DNA of 64,000 nucleotides, from NCBI GenBank assembly GCA_965219515.1, contig OZ244776.1, positions 372,001-436,000 on the forward strand, written 5' to 3'. The position numbers and the translations under genes are program-made. Source of the DNA: Ilyomonas sp965219515. Its GTDB lineage: Bacteria; Bacteroidota; Bacteroidia; Chitinophagales; Chitinophagaceae. Positions within the stretch are counted from its first letter, which is position 1; every line of letters starts with the position of its first letter. Below the pieces are notes generated by a model, which did not search any database, was not told where the DNA came from, and saw nothing but the letters and a program-made list of their open reading frames with translations. Below, piece by piece: positions 9,084 through 18,503 of this stretch.

Positions 9084-10585
9084 ACACATAATTCCAACGG
9101 TAGCAAATATTGCCTCGCCAGACTGCCAAATTCATCTGTCTGTGCTTCTATCCAGGCTTCATCTTTGCCAAGTAAAGTTGCCATTCGCCTGGCTACCGAT
9201 GGTGCTGCAAGCCTTGCTGCGTCTGCATTCAGAAATAACAATCTTGTTCGTCTTGCCAGTACATCTTCTACCGTTACCGCCATTTCTTCTTTTACAAAAT
9301 ACCGGATGTCATCATCAGAGTATTGCGCATCGGTTTGTAAAAAAGCTTCTTTGTTTTTATAAATCAGCTTGTCGTCTTTACCAATGCGCAACGTTTGCGT
9401 GATACATTTTTTTTGTGGCAAACCGGCAACAGCAATCGTTCTGTCAACCACATCTTCCGCAATCTTACGGTAAGTTGTCCATTTGCCGCCGCTCACGGTT
9501 ATCAATCCCGATTCAGAAATCAGAATCGTATGGTCGCGGCTTAGCACTTTGGTAGAAGAAGCGTCGCCTTTTTTAATTAGCGGACGAAGCCCCGCAAATG
9601 TGCTCAGCACATCTTTTTCTGTTATCGTTTTCGATAAATATTGATTCGCATGATGAATGATAAAATGAATTTCTTCCGGCAAAGGTTTTGGCTCAACCGA
9701 AACGTGTTTTACCGGCGTATCGGTGGTTCCCAATATCACTTTGTTATGCCAGGGAACGGCAAATAAAACACGACCATCATCCGTTTTTGGAATCATCATT
9801 GCCGAATTGCCGGGAAAGAAAGATTTTTCTACCACAATGTGCACGCCCTGGGAAGGCGCAATCAGCTTGTCTTTCGATGGTTTGTCCATCTGCATTACAG
9901 CATCGGCAAACACGCCGGTTGCGTTTACCACCACCTTTGCATTTGCGGTATAAACTTTATTGTTAATTGTATTTGTAAACGTTACGCCCGTTATTTTTCC
10001 GTTCGTTTTTGCAAGATGCTCCGCCTTCGCATAATTTAAAACCGTTGCACCATGCAAAGCTGCTGTAGCGGCAAGTTCTAAGGCAAGTCTTGTGTCATCA
10101 AACTGACCGTCGAAATACAGAATGCCGCCATAGAGTTTTTTTTCGTTGATGCCCGGCAGATATTGCAGCGTCTGCTTCTTATTCAGCCACCTTGTTTTGC
10201 CGACTGATAGCTTGCCTGCCAGCAAATCGTACATCTTTAAACCAATGCCGTAAAACATTTTATCGTACCAGCTAAACACCGGCACCACAAATGATGATAC
10301 CGCAGTTACATGCGGCGCATTGCGCAGCAGATAAGCCCTTTCGCGCAAGGCTTCCATTACCAGTTTTATGTTGCCCTGCGCCAGGTATCGCACGCCGCCA
10401 TGCACCAGTTTTGTTGACTTGCCCGATGTGCCTTTACCAAAATCATATTGCTCAATCAGCAACGTTTTATAACCTCTGGAAGCCGCATCCACAGCGCTTC
10501 CCAGCCCGGTGGCGCCCCCGCCGATAATCACAACGTCCCATTCAGTTGTTTGCTCTGTTTGTGCGAGCATGTGATCTCTGTTCAT
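9071..10585 (-). CDS. glpD: FAD-dependent glycerol-3-phosphate dehydrogenase
   Basis: The 504-residue protein has the N-terminal dinucleotide-binding motif VVIIGGGATGLGSAVDAASRG, the GlpD signature around FGKGTSGKSTKLVHGGVRYL, and the C-terminal helical domain of the family. It oxidises sn-glycerol 3-phosphate to dihydroxyacetone phosphate at the membrane and passes electrons to quinone. It follows glpK on the minus strand, 322 bases away. The C-terminus CVSHR and the TAA stop are encoded inside a dispersed repeat, so the original end of the gene may have been replaced. Confidence 0.95.
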   Translation of the reverse strand: MNRDHMLAQTEQTTEWDVVIIGGGATGLGSAVDAASRGYKTLLIEQYDFGKGTSGKSTKLVHGGVRYLAQGNIKLVMEALRERAYLLRNAPHVTAVSSFVVPVFSWYDKMFYGIGLKMYDLLAGKLSVGKTRWLNKKQTLQYLPGINEKKLYGGILYFDGQFDDTRLALELAATAALHGATVLNYAKAEHLAKTNGKITGVTFTNTINNKVYTANAKVVVNATGVFADAVMQMDKPSKDKLIAPSQGVHIVVEKSFFPGNSAMMIPKTDDGRVLFAVPWHNKVILGTTDTPVKHVSVEPKPLPEEIHFIIHHANQYLSKTITEKDVLSTFAGLRPLIKKGDASSTKVLSRDHTILISESGLITVSGGKWTTYRKIAEDVVDRTIAVAGLPQKKCITQTLRIGKDDKLIYKNKEAFLQTDAQYSDDDIRYFVKEEMAVTVEDVLARRTRLLFLNADAARLAAPSVARRMATLLGKDEAWIEAQTDEFGSLARQYLLPLELCVSHR

Positions 10586-10907
10586 AACAAGATTTCAATG
10601 GCGGTTGATAACAATCGGGTGTTTAAATAATACAAAATACAGTTTTATGAATCCGTCGTCCGACACTCCGTTGAATCGTCTGTTGCGACGCTTCGTTCAG
10701 CGTTCTGAAATAAACTGAGCTTTTATCAAAGCGAATGTTGCTAAACCACAAAGACAGGAAAAAGACAGAGCAGCACAGAGAAAATATTTGCTCTGTACTT
10801 GTAGTCTCTGTCAACCGTCAACCGACAATTGTCAACTGTCAACCGTCGACTGCAACTGTCAACCGACAACCAACAACTGCCAATCATCAACTGGCAACCA
10901 ACAATCA
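10586..10907. repeat. Repeat-filled gap between glpK and glpD
   Basis: No gene is seen. Bases 10743-10815 carry text of the CACAAAG/CACAGAG type with complementary ends. Bases 10806-10915 are a degenerate array of GTCAACCGTCAACTG-like words, about 10 to 14 bases per unit without a fixed period. The array ends inside the stop codon region of glpK. It is not a CRISPR, because the units are short and there are no spacers. Confidence 0.65.
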
Positions 10908-12407
10908 TCAATCCTTATCATTCGCCCATACCTGCGCGGCATGTACGGCTCTGCGCCAGTCTTTCGATAGCTGCCTGCGTCGCTCGTCATCAATCGAAGG
11001 TTCATATGTTTTATCCTTATGCCATTGCTGCTGTATCTCTTCCACATGGCTCCAATATCCAACGGCAAGACCGGCCAGATAAGCTGCGCCCAATGCGGTT
11101 GTTTCTGTAATCCTGGGTTTTATAACCGGCAGGTTCAATACATCGCTCTGAAACTGCATCAGCATTTCGTTAACCGTAGCGCCGCCATCTACGCGCAGTT
11201 CGGGAATAATGATGCCTGCATCTGCCTGCATGGCATTTAATAAATCCATCGTTTGAAAGGCAATGCTTTCCAGGCAGGCTCTTGCAATATGCGCTGCCGT
11301 TGTGCCCCGCGTGATGCCCACCAAAGTACCGCGCGCATGTCCGTTCCAATACGGCGCACCCAATCCGGCAAAAGCGGGAACCATATAAACACCCTCATTG
11401 GAAAACACTTGTGCTACAAGGGTTTCCACATCAGAAGAAGAACGGATTATTTGCAGGCCATCTCGCAGCCATTGCACAACTGCGCCGGCAATAAACACGC
11501 TACCTTCCAGGGCATACTGTGTTTTTCCGTTAATTTGCCAGGCTATTGTAGTTAACAAATTATTTTTGGAAGCCACCGGTTTGTCGCCCGTGTTCATCAG
11601 CATAAAACAACCCGTTCCGTAGGTGTTTTTCACCATCCCTTCTTTCAGGCACATTTGCCCAAACATAGCGGCCTGCTGATCGCCGGCAATGCCTGCCACC
11701 GGTATGCTGTGCGAAGTAAGAATGTGTTGTGTATAGCCATAAATTTCGCTGCTGCTTTTTACCTGCGGCAACATGCTTTCAGGTATGGTTAGCAACTGTA
11801 GTAAATCTTCATCCCAGCATGAGGTGTGAATATTAAACAGCATGGTGCGGGAGGCATTGGTAACATCGGTAATATGCACACTGCCATCGGTTAGTTTCCA
11901 CAACAGCCAGCTGTCAATGGTGCCGAAACACAGCCCGCCGTTTTTTGCTTTTTCTCTTGCGCCATCCACATGATCCAATATCCATTTTAATTTTGTTGCC
12001 GAGAAATAAGCATCTATGACCAATCCGGTTTTTTGCTGAATCAGTGTTTGATAACCTGCCTCTCGCAGTTCATCACAATCAGAAGCGGTTCGCCTGTCCT
12101 GCCATACAATGGCATTATAAACAGGCTGTCCCGTTTTTCTATCCCACACTACCACCGTTTCGCGCTGGTTGGTGATGCCGATGGCGGCAATGTCGCGCAC
12201 CGTTAAGCCTGCCTTGGTAACGGCTTCTGCTGCCACGCCAATCTGTGTGCTCCAGATTTCATTCGGGTCGTGCTCAACCCAACCGGGCTTAGGAAAAATC
12301 TGTGTAAATTCTTTTTGTGCAGTGGCAACAATAGCACCTTGTTTGTTAAACACGATAGCACGCGAACTGGTTGTGCCCTGATCGAAAGCTAATATATATT
12401 GTGGCAT
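10908..12407 (-). CDS. glpK: Glycerol kinase
   Basis: This 499-residue FGGY-family kinase has the N-terminal phosphate-binding motif LAFDQGTTSSRAI, the PGWVEHDP segment, and GIAGDQQAAMFGQ and DGGATVNEMLMQFQSD farther on. It phosphorylates glycerol to glycerol 3-phosphate. I chose the ATG at 12407 because it puts the protein at the usual family length; an upstream TTG would add four residues. It is first in the series glpK, glpD, glpF. The TGA stop overlaps the edge of a GTCAAC-type repeat array. Confidence 0.95.
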   Translation of the reverse strand: MPQYILAFDQGTTSSRAIVFNKQGAIVATAQKEFTQIFPKPGWVEHDPNEIWSTQIGVAAEAVTKAGLTVRDIAAIGITNQRETVVVWDRKTGQPVYNAIVWQDRRTASDCDELREAGYQTLIQQKTGLVIDAYFSATKLKWILDHVDGAREKAKNGGLCFGTIDSWLLWKLTDGSVHITDVTNASRTMLFNIHTSCWDEDLLQLLTIPESMLPQVKSSSEIYGYTQHILTSHSIPVAGIAGDQQAAMFGQMCLKEGMVKNTYGTGCFMLMNTGDKPVASKNNLLTTIAWQINGKTQYALEGSVFIAGAVVQWLRDGLQIIRSSSDVETLVAQVFSNEGVYMVPAFAGLGAPYWNGHARGTLVGITRGTTAAHIARACLESIAFQTMDLLNAMQADAGIIIPELRVDGGATVNEMLMQFQSDVLNLPVIKPRITETTALGAAYLAGLAVGYWSHVEEIQQQWHKDKTYEPSIDDERRRQLSKDWRRAVHAAQVWANDKD

Positions 12408-12606
12408 AGCGGCAGGCAATTAAAGACTGAAAGTAGAACTTTCGGCTGAAATTGATAAGCTTGTTTTTCAGGTTCCATAATAAGCCATAATGGATTTGAA
12501 AGAACGATGGTATATAGCGGTTGCTTACAATTTTATTACCCATAAATCAGCAATCAGTGTTATGGCAGATAGAAGAAGTGAAATTACTCTTATAACAATC
12601 GGATAG

Positions 12607-12725
12607 AGAAGATATTTGATATTATGATATTGAAAGTCACGCGATCGTTGCGTTTTGATAACATGATACAGATTGATTTTAATTACGCAAATGGTATCAT
12701 CATCTGTAAATCTGTAATTGGCGTG
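12607..12725. repeat. Dispersed intergenic repeat, copy 1
   Basis: The copy contains AGATATTTGATATT, GATATTGAAA and TTGCGTTTTGATAACA in that order, followed by GATACAG or GATTCAG-like text. The same words in the same order and spacing are found at 22035-22130. A looser relative may lie at 1445-1520. Confidence 0.6.
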
Positions 12726-12792
12726 TGAGAGATTGAAACATTAAAATCAGTCCTGTTGTTCTTATCATTTTTCATTTGCTAAAGAAATGAAT

Positions 12793-12846
12793 AAAAAAAC
12801 CGCTTTATCCGAAAAAATATTTCATCGGAAAAAACGGTTTTCTCTT
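12793..12846 (-). terminator. Intrinsic terminator of the RNA helicase gene
   Basis: On the minus strand the sequence reads AAAACCG, a loop with an inner TCCGA/TCGGA pairing, then CGGTTTTTTT. It lies about 40 bases beyond the helicase stop codon, with the T-tract on the correct side. Confidence 0.75.
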
Positions 12847-12886
12847 AAAAAAATCAACCAACAATTACCTGTTAGCCGTTATATAC

Positions 12887-14134
12887 TTAGTAGCTGCGGC
12901 CTGCATTCATGCGCTGATCCCAGTTTCTGCCGTTCTTTCTGCCTCTTGACCCGAACGGGTTTATGGCTGCGGATGTAATGCTTTCCGTAAAGGCGAAGGG
13001 AAGCGGATAAGGATGCTCGCTTTCTACGGGTATTGTTTGCTTTGTTAGCTTATGAATATCTCGCAGAAAGCTTCTTTCTTCCAGATCGCAAAATGATAAT
13101 GCGATGCCGCTATGACTGGCTCTTCCGGTTCTGCCAATGCGGTGCACGTAGGTTTCCGGCACGTTTGGCAAATCAAAATTAATGACATGCGAAAGTTCGC
13201 TTACATCTATGCCGCGTGCTGCAATATCGGTAGCTACCAATACCCGCAAACTTCCGTTTTTAAATAAGCCAAGTGCGCGTTGCCTTGCGTTCTGCGATTT
13301 TTCGCCATGTATCGCTTCCGCATGTATGCCGCTTCCTTTCAGGTAGCGGGCTATTTTATCTGCACCATGTTTTGTGCGCGTAAATACCAATGCGTTCTTA
13401 ATGTTTTTATTCTTCAGGAGATGCACCAGTAAAGGCCGTTTGTTTTCTTTGCTTACATGATAGACCGACTGTTCTATTTTTTCTGCGGTAGAAGACACCG
13501 GCGTTACTTCTACCGATACCGGCTCGTGTAATATGGTGTCGGCAAGCGCTTTTATTTCGGGCGGCATTGTGGCTGAAAAAAACAAAGTTTGTTTTTGCCG
13601 GGGCAATTTTTGTATCACGCGTTTTACGTCCTGTACAAAACCCATATCAAGCATGCGATCTGCTTCATCTAATACAAACAGACTAATGTGCTGCAGGTTT
13701 ATGATGCGCTGGTTCATCAGGTCTAACAATCTGCCCGGTGTAGCAATCAGTATGTCTACGCCCCGACGCAATGCCTGCACCTGCGGCACCTGCGATACGC
13801 CACCAAACACCACCAAATGGTTAAGCCCGGTGTCTTTGCCATAGGCCGCAAAACTTTCGTCTATCTGTATCGCAAGTTCACGTGTCGGCGTTAATACCAG
13901 CGCTTTGATGGCATTATTGCTTTTTTCCGTTTGTTTCTCGTTGTATAAAAGTTGAAGAATGGGTATGGCGAATGCTGCCGTTTTACCTGTACCCGTTTGT
14001 GCGCATCCCAGTAAATCTCTGCCTTCTAACACAACGGGGATTGCCTCCTGCTGTATGGGTGTGGGTTGTGTATAGCCTTTGGTTTTGATGGCCGACAAAA
14101 GCGGCTGTATCAAATTTAATTGTTCAAATAACAA
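12887..14134 (-). CDS. DEAD-box RNA helicase (RhlE-like)
   Basis: The 415-residue protein has the helicase motifs in order: Q motif PTPIQQEAIP, Walker A AQTGTGKTAAF, motif Ib TPGRLLD, Walker B DEAD (VLDEADRMLDMGF), SAT, then ARGIDV and HRIGRTGR in the second RecA domain. It should unwind short RNA duplexes in ribosome assembly or mRNA turnover. The short basic tail is typical of RhlE types. No ATG lies at the expected start; a TTG at 14134 fits the conserved beginning LFEQLNL and is my choice. It is monocistronic with its own terminator. Confidence 0.92.
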   Translation of the reverse strand: MLFEQLNLIQPLLSAIKTKGYTQPTPIQQEAIPVVLEGRDLLGCAQTGTGKTAAFAIPILQLLYNEKQTEKSNNAIKALVLTPTRELAIQIDESFAAYGKDTGLNHLVVFGGVSQVPQVQALRRGVDILIATPGRLLDLMNQRIINLQHISLFVLDEADRMLDMGFVQDVKRVIQKLPRQKQTLFFSATMPPEIKALADTILHEPVSVEVTPVSSTAEKIEQSVYHVSKENKRPLLVHLLKNKNIKNALVFTRTKHGADKIARYLKGSGIHAEAIHGEKSQNARQRALGLFKNGSLRVLVATDIAARGIDVSELSHVINFDLPNVPETYVHRIGRTGRASHSGIALSFCDLEERSFLRDIHKLTKQTIPVESEHPYPLPFAFTESITSAAINPFGSRGRKNGRNWDQRMNAGRSY

Positions 14135-14625
14135 AATATATAATTTTAAAATAAATAAATGGTAGGTTTCCGGACGGTACGGAAAACCGGTTACATAACC
14201 TGCTCATTCAAGCTGACCGGATGAAACTTGTTGGAGAAGAAAGCGTATCGGTCCTGGTAACGAAGAAGTAAATGAATGATGCAAATGTAACACAGTAAAA
14301 GCAAATGGTTTGATAAACGTTTAAACAAGTGAATGAAAAATGTAGCATCAGTTCGTGTAATCAATACAAAAAATCAGAGTTTCTCACAAATGACACAGAA
14401 AGCACAGATAAACTTCATTGTATTTTAAAATATAGTATTTTCTGTTAGAAAAGGTGTACAGGAACCTTATCGTAAATCAGGATTTTGCTGTAAAATATAT
14501 AATGTATAACGACAGAAGTTCAAAAGTAAAAATTCAAAAGGAGTGTATTTTGTTTCCAAACCGGAGCAGATAATTTTGACTTTTCACTTTCTTGTGAAAC
14601 GCAAGCAACATTCATAAACACCATA
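14135..14625. other. Intergenic region, no gene seen
   Basis: AT-rich with no coding signal. Bases 14383-14415 contain a CACAGA-type repeat arm (TTCTCACAAATGACACAGAA). Near 14510-14545 there is degenerate AAAGTAAAAATTCAAAAG text similar to 16596-16630. Confidence 0.5.
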
Positions 14626-16080
14626 CTATTTTATTGCGTTTGCAAACTTTATTACAAACAAATTTCCGTTCACATCGCCGGGTTGTAAAGAAGACAGATC
14701 AATAATGCAATCATTACCGGATTGCCGGCAGGTGATTGGTATTTTGTTGCCTAACAGGGTTGCTTTTGCCGAAGCGGGCGCAACAAAATTGCGGATGCGA
14801 ACCTGTGGTGCGTAAGCTGGCACAAGGCAATACAGATCCTTGCCTTTTCGGGTAAAGAAACACTCAATATGAGCTTCCTCTTTTTTCGGCTGCACCAGTT
14901 TTGAAATGCTGTAACCGGCCATAAAACTTTTATCGCTTTTTTGCGGCTGCCGTCCCTCGCTCCACTGATAAGGTTGTTTCCAGGCGATGGTGCCGTAAAT
15001 GGCTTCGCCGTTAGCGCTTAGCCAGTTGCCCATGTCGGTAAGCCGTTGCTGCATAATAACCGGAATGCGGCCATCGGCTGTCGGGCCAATGTCAAGCAGT
15101 AAATTGCCGCCGCGCGATACTATATCTGCCAGCGTAAGAATTAAATCACGGCTGCTTTTATAATCGTTCAACTGTTCATTCCTGTTATAGCCATACGAAT
15201 GCCCGATGCCCTGGCTTTCTTCCCACACCATATCGGCATTCATGCCGCTGCCATATTCCGATGTTGTATATAAACAATTGTTGTATTTTCCACGCGTATT
15301 GCTGCCCCAGCGATCATTTACCACCACATCATTTTTAACCGGCGACTCATTAAATAACCAGGCTAATAATTCGGGGCTATTCCAGGCAGTATCAGTCATT
15401 TCCCATTCGCCGTCAGAAAAAATAATGGCAGGTTTATATTTTGTAACCAAATCTTTAAACTGCGGAAACAGATGTTCCGAAACAAATCGTTTTTTATCTG
15501 TCAGCCATAGCGGATTAAACCATTCGTACAACGAATAATAATAACCCATTTTTAAACCTTCGGCGCGAACGGCTTCCGTTAAATCGCCCAGCAAATCGCG
15601 CTGCGGCGTACCGGTTACGGCATTCCATGGACGTTGCCAGTCGCGGTCGGCTTCGGCGCTGTTCCACAAGCAATAACCTTCATGATGTTTTGAGGTTAGC
15701 ACTACGTATTTCGCGCCCGATTTTTTAAACACGTCCGCCCATTGTTTTGGATTAAACATTTCGGCTTTAAACTGTTTTTCAAACTGCGGGTAGGCAAAAT
15801 CTTTACCGTAAACGCTATTATGAAAGGATGTGAAATTCGTGTCGCCTTTGTTTATGTGATGCCAATACCATTCGGCGTAGCTGTCGCCGCTGTTTTCTAT
15901 TACCGGCGCATACGACGGCACCGCATAAACGCCCCAGTGAATAAAGATGCCAAACTTATCCTGCTGAAACCAGGCCGGTATGCCGCGTGTGTTTAACGAA
16001 GCCCAGTTGGACTGGTATTTTTGAGACATGGCAGTAAAAGTAATGACAATAGCAAAGAAAAGAAAGGTTGCTTTTTTCAT
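14626..16080 (-). CDS. Secreted alpha-L-fucosidase (GH29)
   Basis: The 484-residue protein carries a signal peptide (ATFLFFAIVITFTAMSQ) and the GH29 barrel: FGIFIHWGVYAVPS near residue 43, EWYWHHI, KYVVLTSKHHEGYCLW, MGYYYSLYEW and FSDGEWE near residue 222, where the Asp is the likely nucleophile. A C-terminal beta domain follows (about 370-484). It would release terminal L-fucose from glycans in the periplasm or at the surface. It stands alone with no Sus genes nearby. Confidence 0.92.
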   Translation of the reverse strand: MKKATFLFFAIVITFTAMSQKYQSNWASLNTRGIPAWFQQDKFGIFIHWGVYAVPSYAPVIENSGDSYAEWYWHHINKGDTNFTSFHNSVYGKDFAYPQFEKQFKAEMFNPKQWADVFKKSGAKYVVLTSKHHEGYCLWNSAEADRDWQRPWNAVTGTPQRDLLGDLTEAVRAEGLKMGYYYSLYEWFNPLWLTDKKRFVSEHLFPQFKDLVTKYKPAIIFSDGEWEMTDTAWNSPELLAWLFNESPVKNDVVVNDRWGSNTRGKYNNCLYTTSEYGSGMNADMVWEESQGIGHSYGYNRNEQLNDYKSSRDLILTLADIVSRGGNLLLDIGPTADGRIPVIMQQRLTDMGNWLSANGEAIYGTIAWKQPYQWSEGRQPQKSDKSFMAGYSISKLVQPKKEEAHIECFFTRKGKDLYCLVPAYAPQVRIRNFVAPASAKATLLGNKIPITCRQSGNDCIIDLSSLQPGDVNGNLFVIKFANAIK

Positions 16081-16210
16081 AACGGAAGCGCGGTTTTTGT
16101 TAGAATGATAGAGGTAAAGCTAACAAAAAAAGTTTTTTTGCAAAAGCAAACAGCGATCGTAATGAAAGAACGAAGCAATAAAATAATACATTGGTTCTTT
16201 GCACCAAATA

Positions 16211-16534
16211 TCAATCAACAAAACTCCTGAAATCTTCGCCGGCTTTTATATCATCAATTTCTGCATCGCATTGCAATTCGTCTTCGCATTCTCTAAAAAA
16301 AGCATAGCCAGCACCATCTGCTTTCATTCTTTGTACGGTTGCGGTTAAATTATCTTCCGCTGCCAAAAACTGAACGTCCAGAATGTTGCCTTTTTTATTG
16401 TTTGCTTGTTTTGCAAACACATAAATGCCGGTACTTTTCGGTTCTTCATTTTCGGAAAGATTGAAGCAATGAATAAAAGTGAATTTCCTGCCCGAGTTTC
16501 CCGTTAATTCAATTTTATTGGAAAGATCATCCAT
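16211..16534 (-). CDS. Small conserved-looking hypothetical protein
   Basis: I do not recognise this 107-residue protein. It has no signal peptide or membrane segment, is acidic and rich in Glu/Asp near the C-terminus, and has alternating hydrophobic patches (KFTFIHCFNL, TGIYVFAKQ, ILDVQFLAAED) suggesting a small alpha/beta fold. It begins at a clear ATG and is transcribed in the same direction as the fucosidase, about 130 bases upstream of it. Confidence 0.65.
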   Translation of the reverse strand: MDDLSNKIELTGNSGRKFTFIHCFNLSENEEPKSTGIYVFAKQANNKKGNILDVQFLAAEDNLTATVQRMKADGAGYAFFRECEDELQCDAEIDDIKAGEDFRSFVD

Positions 16535-16740
16535 AAATTATTGTTTCGTTATAAAAAAATAAAGTGAATGTAAAGAATCAATTTTTTTTCGATTTAGAAT
16601 TAAAAAGTAAAAATTAAAATTAAAAAGATGTTTAACAGAGTTTGCAAATCGCTGATAATCATTTTGCATTTTTGCTGTCTGCTTTCGCTTTCCACTTCAC
16701 ACAAATCTTTTCAAGGCATGTTTTTGGTTACTATCGCGAT

Positions 16741-17007
16741 ATGGATTATAATCAAATGATCGGTCTTGCCGCCGGCGTTTTTACCTCCGTTTCCCTAATT
16801 CCCCAACTGATAAAAACCATTCAGGAAAAAGAAGCGAAAAGTTTATCGGTAGGTATGATGATGGTGCTGATAATTGGAATCGGTATGTGGATCTACTATG
16901 GATTTTTAAAAAAGGACATTCCAATTCTGGTAACCAATATTTTCTCCGAATTTATAAATGTTACGTTGTTATTTTTTTGCCTTAGGTACAAGAAAAAAGA
17001 AGCATAG
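16741..17007 (+). CDS. SemiSWEET-type sugar transporter
   Basis: The 88-residue protein has three hydrophobic helices and the PQ-loop signature SLIPQLIKTIQEKEAKSLS at about residues 18-36. That is the size and pattern of bacterial SemiSWEETs, which dimerise to make a sugar uniporter in the inner membrane. I chose the ATG at 16741 because upstream in-frame codons extend the protein beyond the family's normal N-terminus. The stop codon lies within a hairpin (17000-17032). Confidence 0.88.
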   Translation: MDYNQMIGLAAGVFTSVSLIPQLIKTIQEKEAKSLSVGMMMVLIIGIGMWIYYGFLKKDIPILVTNIFSEFINVTLLFFCLRYKKKEA

Positions 17008-17063
17008 CCGATGCAATATCAAAACTATGCTTTATAAAAACAGATATCAGCTCTGTTTTTTTT
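17000..17063 (+). terminator. Double hairpin terminator between convergent small genes
   Basis: The first hairpin pairs AAGCATAG (17000-17007) with CTATGCTT (17025-17032) and contains the SemiSWEET stop codon. The second pairs AACAGA (17039-17044) with TCTGTT (17052-17057) followed by a T-run. The second overlaps the last codons of the minus-strand gene ending at 17047. Confidence 0.6.
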
Positions 17064-17247
17064 CATCCTCTTTGTTCACCGGATTCTTGCTGTCAAAACT
17101 ATCGCCTGCACTCTGCATCAATGAGGAAAGCGGACCTTCCATGTGTTCCTGCGGATCGGTGGTGTTCAGCGTTTCCTGATCAGGCTTGATATCCGTTTCC
17201 TGATTACCTTTACCTTGCTTGTTCTGCTCTTTTCTTTCGTCTGCCAT
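17047..17247 (-). CDS. Small hydrophilic hypothetical protein
   Basis: The 66-residue protein is highly polar and rich in Gln, Glu, Lys, Asp and Asn, with no signal or membrane segment; it is probably disordered. The start is the ATG at 17247 (MADERKEQNKQ); another in-frame ATG at 17268 would add seven residues. I do not recognise a family. Confidence 0.5.
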   Translation of the reverse strand: MADERKEQNKQGKGNQETDIKPDQETLNTTDPQEHMEGPLSSLMQSAGDSFDSKNPVNKEDEKKQS

Positions 17248-17336
17248 AATACCCTGTTTTTTAGTCATTAAAAAAGATAAAGAACAAATCATCTGCCACT
17301 ATTTTTATTATTCATCTTTCACAGGATTATTAACAT

Positions 17337-18419
17337 CTACTGCCATGCATTTCTGATAAAGCGAAGCCAGTTGCCATACATGATGTTGCCAACATCCGAT
17401 TCGTGATAGCCTCTTTGCAAAAGCATGGCAGGTATTTTTTGCAGATCAGCAATGGTTTCCAGATCGAAAGGACATTGTTCTTTGCCAAATGCGCCATCCA
17501 GATCGCTGCCGATCGCCACATGCAACGCATTGCCCGCTACCTGGCAAACATGATCTATGTGGTCAATCATCTTAGCCAGATTACAATTCATATTCTTTGG
17601 TGCGGACACGCCGCGAACCCAGTTGGGTACCATCATCCAGGCATCTAATGCCATACCGATAACGGCGCCGCGCGCTGTCAATGCTTTTATCATATCATCG
17701 CTTAACTGGCGATTGTGATTTACCAATGCCCGGCAATTGTGATGACTTGCCCAAATATGCCCGCTAAATAAATGCATGGCATCCCAAAAGGCATCATCGC
17801 ATAAATGCGTGACATCTAAAATCAGGTTCAGCTTTTCCATTTCTTTCAGCAATGCTTTGCCCTGCGCGGTTAAACCGCCTTTTGCATCGGTGCCGTTGGC
17901 ATATCTGCCGGCCCCGTAATGTGCCGGCCCAATTGCCCGCAAGCCATATTCATAAGCACGCTCTGCATACTGCGGTGTAAGTAACGAATCAGCACCCTCA
18001 AGACTTAAAATAATACCGATTGGTTTTGCAGCAGACGGCTCATCGTTCATCCATACATCAATATGATTATCTAACGCATTTGCGTCTATAATCATTACCA
18101 TTTCTCCTTCCTCTTCCATGGCTTTGTACCAAGCCAGTTGTCCCTGTGTCTGCGCCCAGGCCTGTTCGGCTGAAAGCCAGCCCGGCAAAGGGTTTCCGGG
18201 CTTTACACAACGTGCAATTTGCGTAGCCACAACCAGCCCGATATTGCCTTTGCGAAGTTCTGGTAATGATACGGTGGCTTTGCCTCTGCCAGGCTTATCG
18301 GTCATGCCTTTTTCTCTCTTGTTCAGGGTTGAAACAGGCTGTCGCAAATCGCGGTTCCATTCCATGGCGTTCATGGCTAAATCGAGGTGGGCATCTATGA
18401 TAAAAGGAAATGGTTTCAC
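17337..18419 (-). CDS. Membrane dipeptidase (peptidase family M19)
   Basis: The 360-residue protein shows the M19 zinc site: DAHLDL at residue 9, the bridging Glu in LSLEGADSL, THLCDDAFWD and ASHHNCRALV, plus the closing GSDLDGAFG. Family members hydrolyse dipeptides, including ones with a C-terminal D-residue. No signal peptide is seen, so it is probably cytoplasmic. The start is a GTG at 18419; no upstream ATG is in frame. It is the last gene of a four-gene minus-strand unit with a D-threonine aldolase-like enzyme, RidA and a dioxygenase, suggesting that it feeds D-amino acids into that pathway. Confidence 0.9.
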   Translation of the reverse strand: MKPFPFIIDAHLDLAMNAMEWNRDLRQPVSTLNKREKGMTDKPGRGKATVSLPELRKGNIGLVVATQIARCVKPGNPLPGWLSAEQAWAQTQGQLAWYKAMEEEGEMVMIIDANALDNHIDVWMNDEPSAAKPIGIILSLEGADSLLTPQYAERAYEYGLRAIGPAHYGAGRYANGTDAKGGLTAQGKALLKEMEKLNLILDVTHLCDDAFWDAMHLFSGHIWASHHNCRALVNHNRQLSDDMIKALTARGAVIGMALDAWMMVPNWVRGVSAPKNMNCNLAKMIDHIDHVCQVAGNALHVAIGSDLDGAFGKEQCPFDLETIADLQKIPAMLLQRGYHESDVGNIMYGNWLRFIRNAWQ

Positions 18420-18503
18420 TGCATTTATTTTATTTGCTTTTCCCGGAGATGGGCGCGGATGAATATGACAGCATCTGCATTATATGCGGAAATTTTTTTA
18501 TTG

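Larger units (their letters stand above)
12408..12886. other. Intergenic region upstream of glpK
   Basis: This gap holds the glpK upstream region, a dispersed repeat (about 12607-12725) matched at 22035-22130, and a terminator (12793-12846) serving the helicase gene. No gene is seen. Confidence 0.6.

Noticed and set aside
10806..10915. Possible CRISPR array
   Set aside because: Words are about 10 to 14 bases, degenerate, without spacers or cas genes.
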